Below are positions 55,951 to 64,000 of a stretch of 64,000 nucleotides of DNA, in pieces. Positions within the stretch are counted from its first letter, which is position 1. Every line of letters begins with the position of its first letter. The translations under genes and the position numbers were made by a program. Under the pieces are notes generated by a model that ran no database searches, was not told where the DNA came from, and was given only the letters and a program-made list of their open reading frames with translations. The stretch comes from Tieghemiomyces parasiticus. Its lineage: Eukaryota; Kickxellomycota; Dimargaritomycetes; Dimargaritales; Dimargaritaceae. Where the stretch lies: contig JANBPT010000090.1 in assembly GCA_027575765.1 (NCBI GenBank), positions 1 to 64,000 on the forward strand, in the 5' to 3' direction.

Positions 55951-56445
55951 TTAAGGTTTGGCTTGGTTCTTGGGACTACTGTCTTCTGGCACAAGGAATT
56001 TGATGCATTCCTTGCCATTGGTGAGCATGACCCACTTCTGGCCTTTGGCATTGTTTAGAACCTGCCAGTCAGCATCATGAAGGAAGGGCATGTCCACCAA
56101 GGTATTGTAAGGGATATTGCTCATGATGACAAAGTGGGCATTGATGACAACACACCCCATGGAGATGGGAATATCAAAACACATCCCCTTTGACCAATTT
56201 CCATGCCCAGAGAACCCTGCAATTTCCCAAGGAATCCCTGCATCCAAGGCTATGTTCCCAAAGGTCTCATGAAAGTGTGTGGAGATGAGGTTAACCTTGG
56301 CACCTGGATTGACTAACATGTTGACACTCTGCATGGCAATAGCACTGTGTACTTGTATTGTTGTGTGCAACTGATGTATGGCCCTTTGCACTGCTGCAGC
56401 TGTGCCCATGGAGTTAACAACCAGCAGTTCACAACAATATTTCAT
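55951..56445 (-). pseudogene. Retropepsin relic
   Basis: A 164-codon frame upstream of RT. The retropepsin signature reads MLVNPGAKVNLIS where D-[ST]-G-A is expected: the active-site Asp is Asn (56308-56310) and the next residue is Pro. Upstream in the same direction, the sequence LTLEQLMAFLPGVC with two stops after it is the kind of linker that precedes protease in fungal gypsy polyproteins. Confidence 0.75.
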
Positions 56446-56559
56446 CCACTACTTGAGTTCTTAACACACTCCAGGCAAGAAGGCCATAAGCTGCTCCAGT
56501 GTTAGTTGCACTTGCACCCCTTCCATTATCTTATGGATAACATCTGGGTTAGTGGCTTC

Positions 56560-56831
56560 CACCACTGGAGCAACTCATTTGTGGGTTCTTGGCTTCCGCA
56601 GCAGCTGGTCAGTCTTGGTTCCCTGCAACATGGTGGTAGGTACTCCAGCTAAGGGATCTGGCCTGCATGGTTCCTCATCTTTTCTTTCATTGTTGTTGTT
56701 GGTGGTGTTCATGGTGGATTCAGACTGCATGCAGGCATACTTCCAAGTGGGCAGCACATTAGCTGCAGTGTGCACATTGGTTATATCCAGCAGTTCTAGC
56801 AGTGTGTAATGATCAAGCTTTAAGTTCTTTG
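56560..56831 (-). pseudogene. Gag/pre-protease remnant of the same retroelement
   Basis: The minus strand reads KLDHYTLLELLDITNVHTAA followed by a polar Asn/Glu-rich stretch, with a TAA just upstream. It lies directly before the protease relic, so it is probably the end of gag; most of gag is missing. Confidence 0.45.
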
Positions 56832-57231
56832 ATTGGGAACTTTATTCTTGAGAAGGTAGAGAAGAAAGTGAAAGATGATAGAGCTGATGATGATAAAAAG
56901 GAGGGAAGGAAAGGGGGGTATATATATGAAAAAAGGGGAGGTGGAAAATGGTAGGAGAAGGAGGGAAGATTTAGTTGTTGAGGATTTTTGTGAGGACCAA
57001 ATCCAAGGGAGAGAAATGGGAGAAAAAAAGGAGTAGAACAATAGAGAACTTGCTTACTAATGGAATGTAGCCAATAAGGATGGCCATTTCAAATCCTTTT
57101 TTTTCTTTGTGCCTGCTTGAAGAAGATAGGAAAAAAGGATATGAGTCATGCCAAGACTCAAAGGAATTTCAGAGAACAATAAACAGGTCTGGGTAACCAT
57201 CCAAGCACCAATAAGGCATCAGGATGGATGA

Positions 57232-57319
57232 GAAAGGGAGAGGGAGAGGGAGAGGGAGTGGGAATGGGAAAGGGAAAGAGAGAGAGGGAGAGAGGGAGAG
57301 AGGGAGGAGGAGAGGGAAA
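57232..57319 (+). repeat. GGGAGA/GA-rich purine tract
   Basis: Nearly 90 bases with almost only G and A on the plus strand, mostly GGGAGA and GGGAAA units. It could form triplex or G-rich structures. Confidence 0.85.
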
Positions 57320-57337
57320 TGTGGTGAATTCACCACA
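57320..57337. repeat. 18-bp perfect palindrome made of two LTR termini
   Basis: TGTGGTGAATTCACCACA reads the same on both strands. Each half matches the first bases of LTR copy 3 (TGTGGTGA), as if two LTR ends were joined head to head. Confidence 0.8.
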
Positions 57338-57485
57338 CAGTGTGGTGTTACCACCATTATTGCCAGCATCCTTGTATGTAGTAAAGGTTGCATATGTGAT
57401 AGGATTTAATCAATTGGGGCCTGAGGAGGGAAAGAACAAGACAATATAAAGCATAGGTAACAAGATACAACAAAGGAACAAGATG

Positions 57486-58169
57486 TGTGGTGAACAAGAA
57501 AGAAAAGCCTGCCATTACTAGGGGGGTTTGATGCCCCTCATTTTATACCAACCAGTTGTTCTACTAACTGACCAGTTCTTACCATATCAAGAAATGATGT
57601 TCCCTGAATGGGTTGGCATGCACAGGCATCCCTTGTTGGCCCCAGCCCCACTGTGTGGCCACAGTGTGCTAGCAGGGAGGTGACTCAGCCAGGGGGGCTG
57701 GACCTCCCACCACAATAAAAAGCCAGCTGGTTAAGCACAACCAATAAAGAACAAGTCCCAATTCTACATGTTCAAAAGAAATACATCCAAAAGTTAAATA
57801 TTCTCTATCTATTGCCCTTATATTGTAGAGCTACCTGTGTGCACCTCCAATCTCATCAACATTTTCTCCCCGCAAAGCATTGCCCATATGCACCTTCAAA
57901 CCCATTGCCTTCCTACATTACAAAGATACCTGTGTGCATCTATTCACTATTGTTATCAGTTAATGATCTTCTCTTAAAAAAAAAACTCCTAGAAAACCCC
58001 ATACTAAACATAACTCTATTCCCTCTTACTCCTCCATTCAATTATTTTGTTACCCCTTTTATCATACTTAAACCTGGTCAACTTATATACCCCTATAATG
58101 TCCTATCCAACCAACAATCAGCCTGCATGTCATGTGGACTCTAACCCCTCTACAAATCCAAACATTGCA
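57486..58169 (+). mobile_element. Solo LTR, copy 3 (CpG-depleted)
   Basis: The 684-bp element begins TGTGGTGA and ends ACATTGCA, in the same orientation as copy 1. Shared blocks include AACAAGTCCCAATT, the GTGTGCACCTCC region and the GTGCATCTATTCACTA region. It is flanked by GATG on both sides (57482-57485 and 58170-58173), a 4-bp target-site duplication like that of copy 1. The termini have drifted and CpG is nearly absent. Confidence 0.8.
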
Positions 58170-59589
58170 GATGCAGGTATGTCCTAATGAAACCTATTGG
58201 ATGACCTCATATAGTTGCAAGCAAAGGCTTGGGGCATCTCTGGATCTAATAGTAATATGAGGCCTGTTGGGTTATAAGGCAAGGGCATACACAATATGTG
58301 GGTGGCAGTATGAGCCATAAGCAATGCCCAATGAGTTTAAGGAAAAATGCCTGTTACAGAAGAATAGGGAAATGCTACCTTAAAGACAAAGTATTCCTCA
58401 ATAGGTCATTCCCTGGGAGGCTGTGGATGAGGGGTGATGCCTTTTTGGTGCATCCTTTCATGTCAAAGGTATACTGACCAAGCCACAGTATGGCGATTTT
58501 CCCGGCATGGCCAGGGGGGGAAGACAGGTCAGTAGCCCGTCAACAAAAGGTGGACAATTTTTCATCCCACAATTGTGCCCCCCTGCCACCATATCCCTAT
58601 ATAAACCCATCCGCCTTACCACTCCAGACTAACCCATCGACTGTACTCTACAGGATCATGTTCGTAGTTAATATGTTCTGATCTCTCAGTACTTTAGATG
58701 GAAAGCCAGCTGGTTGATGACACGTTGTACGCCATCCGTAAAGGGAGGCTGTGGTCGCTACGCCATTTAGGTGTGGTCGACCCTCGATGATCTTGCGTTG
58801 CTAGTACTTGCCATCTGCGCCCTTGGGCGGGGTGGTTGACATCTAGCTTTCTTGCAAGGATGGTCGTACCGTCTGACAGCCTTTTTTTAAAAAAATAAAA
58901 AGAGAGCGAAGTGTAGTGTCCGGAATTAGGGAAGACTCAACTGAGGGAACTGTTGGGTGATGTTCAGTCTTGAACTGCCATCATTTCACTTGACTGTCCT
59001 AAGGTCCAAACAGCTTATAGTTTGCTTAGGTTTATGGACTGTTATTTTTCAGTTGTGTTAGATTTAAATGCAGAGTGTAAAGCTCATACGTCTTAAAGGG
59101 TATAATATATAACTATCCAATTTTTGATATATTTGGATAGTTCTTGTAAAAGTTATGAATGAATAAGGGTTACAAGTTTCAATTTATTTGGATAGGGTAG
59201 CTGTGGTCCTTTACATAGTGACCACAATATTGTTACAAGATAGAAATAAGACTTTCTTGAGACTGATGGGGTTGGAGTTAAAAGATTAGGGCAGGCAGAA
59301 AGCAAAGGTAAGTAATGACATAAGTTTAAAAGACTATAGCTATAATGCCAAGTGCCATTAAACACAATTATTGAGTTGTTAATATTAAAAGTAAGACTAA
59401 ATATGTCAAGATACAAGAAGTGTTGGGCTTCAGTGGATTGGCCAATCAAGGATATTTTGTGGTTGCCATGGGTCTGCTGGGAAGGACCAGTTAAAGTTGT
59501 TAGTGGAGATGCCTTCATTGTATTTTGTGAAGTATACCAGTCTATAAAGTCTGATCCACCTTCTAAAAAAGGGTCTTGATAAAACTATA
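58170..59589. other. Spacer with a CpG-containing island and orphan TATA
   Basis: From about 58480 to 58930 CpGs are frequent again, between CpG-poor flanks. Inside it a TATATAA (58598-58604) precedes an ATG whose frame ends after seven codons (58658-58681). A T7/A7 string with AATAAA is at about 58881-58900. Beyond 58.95 kb the sequence is AT-rich and CpG-poor, with a 10-bp inverted repeat (59111-59120 and 59133-59142). No gene is supported. Confidence 0.5.
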
Positions 59590-60020
59590 GAGAGTCCAAA
59601 AGTATGCAGTTGGAGGCATGGATGCCACATCTGTAATACAAAGTAGTAATGGACAACTATCCATGGAGAAAAGTCAATAAACAGTTGGAAAGGAAATTCA
59701 GGCAGAAAATAGAGAGTAATACTATAGTATGTTTTTATGAGAGGATAGTACCAACAGATGCCATTATGAGACAGGAATACAGGAAAAAGCTACCAGGCCC
59801 TGTATTACCTACTTCAGCCCAGTTTCTATACTTCTATGCCAAAAGGAATTTACAATACTATTGGTGGATGGTCTTGCCAAGGCTCCATCTCTTCAGGACC
59901 TCTCCCTGAGGTCACCCTATCTTTAACTTTGCATTTTCTTATTTGGGGCTACAAGCACAGCCTATTACAACTCCTCCAATGTTGAAGCTGCACTCAGCTT
60001 CATAACAACTGTGAAGGTTA
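59590..60020 (+). repeat. Dispersed repeat, copy A (unknown element)
   Basis: Matches 63345-63770 over roughly 430 bp, best over 59741-60020 versus 63491-63770, which have equal length. An open frame in it (ending YYWWMVLPRLHLFRTSP) is similar to one in the other copy (WWRAWLGLHLFQASP), which suggests a shared ancestral coding segment. No family is recognised. Confidence 0.65.
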
Positions 60021-60739
60021 CCTAGATGTTTGACCCTAAGGTCAGATGTCTTCAGCAACCTAGTCACAATCTTAACAGGTAAGGAAGGTGAGCTTCATCA
60101 AGGTAGATTACTTGGGACAATAAAGCAACAGATGAACCAAGAGAAACTTGAAAGGATGCCTGGAGGCAAGGCAAGGGGAACAACACTCCCAGAACATAGA
60201 AGGGTAGAGGTTATGGCCTTAAATATGAGTTCACCTTCAAAGGTGCCAAATCAGTTACTTGTGGTTGCCTTAGTTATTTAGGCTGGTGGAATACTCTTGC
60301 AACCTCCAAGATGAAACATCAAAAACCCAAATGTCAGAAACTTTAAGAATTGAAAAGTATGCAACCCAAGTCATGGGAAATCAGGCCTATCATTGGTAGG
60401 AGAGATGGCCTGACTGCATACTTTAAAAGTATTGGCTCCCCCATGGCTTGGCAGATGCATTTGGCTTTCCCTGGTCAGTTTTGCCAGTGCATACATGTCC
60501 TGGTAGATCATTCTAACCATGATCCATTCACCAGGCATCTTCAGGAGGCCAAACAGAGTGAGGGCTCCACATTGCAGTTGCAGCCATCTGGAGGATGAAG
60601 TAGTTTATTATTTATTGTCAGCTTATTTGGTAGGCAGCCTGGTGGCCAATAGAAACCTTGGGGAATGCTAGTGAGAAAAAGGCAGATAGGAGGCAAGGGT
60701 AATCATCTAGGTCAAGGCCAGGATCCCATCCTTGGTGCT
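60021..60739. other. CpG-poor sequence, no feature recognised
   Basis: Repeat-like composition. Small open frames have no recognisable content. It probably continues the adjacent decayed elements. Confidence 0.4.
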
Positions 60740-62504
60740 TTGGTCACTGATGTAGGCAGTGGGTTGTGTTAGTCTGGACTGCAGCAGGAATAGGGCATCT
60801 GGGTTTGACCTTTGAGGGGGGGTAGATGTGGAAGGTGTGGGGTTGTAGACCTGCAGTAGGGTGGCCACTGGGGGTGCCAGACTGCCAGATGCTGGGCAAT
60901 TCAGATTTCCCCAGGGTCTCTATTGGGAAAGTCAACATCTGTCTGGCATACATGGTTGATGCACAGGAGAAGCTGGAGGAGGGACCACCAGAAGAGGCAG
61001 GGCTGAGGAGGGTGGTGGGGGAGGAGGAGAAGGGTGGGGTCAAGGCATTGTTTGTCCCTAGGTGTGGGAGGTAGGAGGTCCCAGAGGGCAGCTGGGATTA
61101 GGGCACACTGTTCAAAGTGGCCATGTGAGGCCATCACCACTTTGCATCCCCAGGGGTGGGGTAGGCCAGGCATCTGGTTGAGGTGCTAGTGTAGGACATG
61201 GCTCTTCTCCAGCTGGTTGGCCAGAAGGAGGAGTATGGGATTGACTTCAATGGCTGGTTGGCAGGTGTGGAGCAGAGGTTATGTTTAGTGCAGGTTGCAT
61301 AGGTGGGCAAGGTGGCTTGCTGCTGTAGCATGACAGAACATACAGAGGTCAGGGTCTGGTGGGAGGGAGGAGTAGAACACAGAGGACTAGAGGGCAAAGA
61401 GGTGGGAGGAGGGGGTTGGGTGGGCTGGTGGGAGCCATTTCCCATTAAATGTGGATGAGAGGTGAGTGGCTGTGATTTTGGTGGCTCTGTCTGGGCCCTC
61501 AGGGTGAGTGAAAGAGGCCTGGAAGTGTCAGCACCAATTGAGTTGGCTGACTGTGGCAATAGCTAGGGGGAAGTTGGACTTGAGCTTGTTGCAGAAGGCC
61601 CACCAGGTAGTGCATTTGTGGGTACAGACCTGAAGGCAAAAGGAGGACCACAACTCCTGGTAGGTAGCCCAGGTGGCCCCCTTACAGAGACCAAGGGCCC
61701 AGTGCCATTGGCAGTATTGTAAATTGCGGAGGTGAGCAGCACTGGCTAGGGCTGGGGACCAGCATGGGGCCCAGTTGGTGGGGTGGGGGCCCTGGCGGCC
61801 TACTGAGGCATCAAGGGCCTGGAAAATTAGCTGGTTAAGCTGGGCTGTTAGGCTGGAAATATTGGGGGCGCAGGGGGGGGGAAGGCCACCAGGTTGACTA
61901 GGGAGTGTTGCAGGGGGCACAGGCAGAGGTGAATAGAGAGACATATTGATTTTGGGTAGTGTCAACAGCCAGGTGGCATAGCCTCCATAGGCAGTGGAGG
62001 GGAGGGGTAGGGGGGGAGGGGTAAACTGAAGAGTGCACAGGACATGGTCAGAGCCCATGGCCAGGTCTGAGTGGACCTGGAGGGTAGGGTTAGACAGGCA
62101 AAAGTTTGCTAAAAAGTAGTCAACAATGCTGGTAGCAGTCCAGCCGTGCAGCATGCCAGTGTAGGTGAATTTTCCATGGGCCAGGGAGGCATTGAGTATG
62201 GTAAAGTTGTGTTGCTCAGCCCACTCAGCCAGGCAGGCCCCATGGGGGTTAGTGGTAGTATCACCAGTGATTTGGCCCAGGCGGGCATTAAGGTCTCCAC
62301 AGACAATTGAGGCGGGGGAGGTTGGGAGGGAGGAGAGGAGGAGGGAGTGGGCAATTTTGTAGTACCCTGGGTGGATGGTTGTGGAGGAAATGGAGAAGTA
62401 TAAAAACAAAAAAAAACCCTTAAAGTAGAAGCATGTGGTGCTAAGCTGTAGGAATGGGGGGGATGATTGGACAGTATGCAACTACAGTCTATCTCCAATG
62501 ACAA
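60740..62504 (-). pseudogene. Non-LTR (LINE-type) retrotransposon endonuclease fragment
   Basis: The best frame is 61528-62481 (317 codons). It contains IVCGDLNARLGQ, SIVDYFLAN and AMGSDHVL, the asparagine and SDH motifs of the apurinic-type endonuclease that opens LINE ORF2 proteins. A downstream alpha-helical linker (TTWWAFCNKLKSNFP) follows. The N-terminal catalytic part is in a different frame or missing, and downstream sequence continues in shifted frames to about 60740 without a reverse transcriptase domain that I can identify. It is thus a frame-shifted internal fragment, CpG-depleted like the gypsy relic. Confidence 0.75.
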
Positions 62505-63344
62505 TTGGTACTATAATTTGTTAACTTGTGGTGCTAATGTAAATAGTATGGGACTACAACAGCATCCCAGCTATGCAAAATTTAATAAAAACAATGTAGA
62601 ATAAAATCAAAAGGAAAAATTAACTAGCAAACCCTTGCCTACTAGTGCAGGCTTGCTTCTTATACTATTGTGCAGGGGAAGGATCTACATCCCCCTGCAT
62701 ATCACCCATAACCTTAAACTTAGAATAGCTTTTCTCCCTATAGGGGATTGGCCATTATTTACATTTCCTGGGTATTGATGTGTCCACTAGATCCCTTCAA
62801 GAGGCAAAATGGGTGTCTGCACCACACTGTTGTGGACCAGTCCACACAACCACAGCCCTATACCATTACACTTTTATCAGTAGCAGCTTATTCTAAAATT
62901 GGGTCCATGTTAGGACTAAAAAGGCTTTATCACTTGCAATGGACCTGTTGCCAAGTCCACACCATTGTTAACAGGAAGTCATCCTGAGTCAATGCTATAC
63001 AACCAATTTCAACCACTCTTTTATTTTCAACTATTTAAATTGTCCAAGCTGGTGCCTAGCAATATACTTCAGTTCTATCTCAATTTCTGACTTAGTGCCA
63101 TCTGCACTAAAAGTTCAAACCTTAACACTGTCTGCATGCACTTGCCAATTGAATTACTCATATATTTTTACTCTACCGTCTGCTTGCTTGCTTGCTGTCC
63201 CTTTATTTTTATAATGTTGCCACTTGATTTTTCCTTTTTCTACCCATGTTATGTGTACCACTCACAGCAGCAATGTAAAGTGTACCGGGATTGGATAGCC
63301 AGCCCCACTTTCAAAAGAACCTCCAGGACACAGTGGAGTGTTCA
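62505..63344. other. AT-rich, CpG-poor sequence
   Basis: No gene recognised. A GCTTGCTTGCTTGC microrepeat is at about 63181-63196. Confidence 0.45.
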
Positions 63345-63770
63345 TAAATAAACAGTCGGAGCAGAGGTATCCAAATCTGTAATGCAATGTGGCTTTGGAT
63401 AGCTATTGACGGAATTATTGCCACAAGAAAATCTACAAACGTGTAGCAACAATCAAGCTTAAAAGAATATTAATACTAAATTTTACTTAGAGAAATAGTG
63501 CCAATGGATGGCACTATGGGACAGAAAATACAAAAAAAAGCTGCCGGATCCTGTGTTGCATACTTGGGTCCAGCTTATATACTATGACTATGCTAAAGTG
63601 ATATCCAATGATTGGTGGAGGGCCTGGCTAGGCCTCCATCTCTTCCAGGCCTCTCCCAGAGGTTGCCCAGTCTCTTCCCCGGGTTTTCCTTTATTGGAGG
63701 TATAGGTGTGACCTATTACATCTCCTCAAAAGCACAAGGTGTGCTTGGCTTCACAACAATGTGATGGAAG
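63345..63770 (+). repeat. Dispersed repeat, copy B (unknown element)
   Basis: Second copy of the repeat at 59590-60020, same orientation. It retains a few more CpGs than copy A. The end of the window (63771-64000) regains CpG and has no recognised feature. Confidence 0.65.
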
Positions 63771-64000
63771 TGTTAAAATGGTTTATCAAAAATGGTCAGA
63801 AAGTAGCAAGGAAATTGGTGTCAATTGAATATCCTGGATTTTGTCCCCCTTCCCAGTTCTGGGTGACGGTGACCTGGGGTTTTATGTCCCCAAGTGTCGT
63901 AGGGTGAACTACCCTAGAGGAAACGTAGTCTTTTTCCTGCCTTTCGGGCTAATTAGCCACTAAGTAAAGTACGGAATGAATTCGAAATAGATGATTGAAC

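Larger units (their letters stand above)
56832..57485. mobile_element. Rearranged 5' end of the retroelement, purine-rich, with LTR-end motifs
   Basis: On the minus strand this segment has a TATATATA box (near 56919-56928) and AATAAAG (near 56847), as an LTR might, and a long GGGAGA-type purine tract on the plus strand. The left of two clustered LTR-like ends forms the palindrome at 57320-57337, and TGTGGTGT follows at 57341. It does not align with LTR copies 1-3, so it may be a different LTR or unrelated DNA joined by rearrangement. Confidence 0.35.

Noticed and set aside
52124..57485. Interpreting the minus-strand retroelement as full-length with matching LTRs
   Set aside because: Only the 3' LTR aligns with the family; the 5' side (56832-57337) does not match it and the flanks show no target duplication.

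Overview
The window looks like nuclear DNA of a filamentous fungus. Genes with spliceosomal introns (GT..AG, mostly 141-219 bp), fungal-type proteins (Not4 with a RING, an Alr1/Mnr2-type CorA transporter, GPI-anchored and small chitin-binding-like secreted proteins), TATA boxes, CpG-rich coding DNA and an LTR retroelement all fit. I infer an early-diverging, zygomycete-grade fungus, possibly Zoopagomycota. The lineage is a guess from overall style, not from a diagnostic marker.

Layout. (1) 1-30 kb is the ordered, GC- and CpG-rich gene region: a 1762-residue SH3 scaffold (2613-7901 +), a GPI-anchored secreted protein (9216-9983 -), CNOT4/Not4 (13837-17692 +, first RING exon upstream of the long open frame), a six-exon gamma-glutamyltransferase with two micro-exons (19017-21691 +), a three-exon CorA Mg2+ transporter (23027-26077 +) and a five-pass membrane alpha/beta-hydrolase-like protein lacking the nucleophilic serine (27914-29506 +). 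Long pyrimidine-rich leaders precede most ATGs. (2) 29.5-40.2 kb is more AT-rich and accessory in character. It holds three dispersed paralogues of a small secreted six-cysteine (CBM19-like) protein, one probably truncated LRR-like gene and relics of a decayed, duplicated gene. (3) 40.2-51.1 kb has almost no recognisable genes; one small two-exon gene on the minus strand is proposed at 41.46-42.56 kb. (4) 51.1-63.8 kb is a transposon graveyard: solo LTRs with 8-bp inverted termini and 4-bp target duplications, a minus-strand Ty3/gypsy-type pol relic, a LINE-type endonuclease relic and an unknown dispersed repeat.

The most striking signal is in region 4. From about 52 kb the TE DNA is almost devoid of CpG, while a related LTR only 300 bp away (51,146-51,834) keeps its CpGs. 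The lost catalytic aspartates of protease, RT and RNase H are all explicable as CpG-to-CpA changes. This suggests a cytosine-methylation/deamination defence acting on a sharply bounded block. The second theme is the CBM19-like secreted family, which shares one C-terminal module behind three different linkers.

No rRNA, tRNA, CRISPR array or replication origin was recognised. All calls were made by reading; exon borders and family names need transcript and profile searches.
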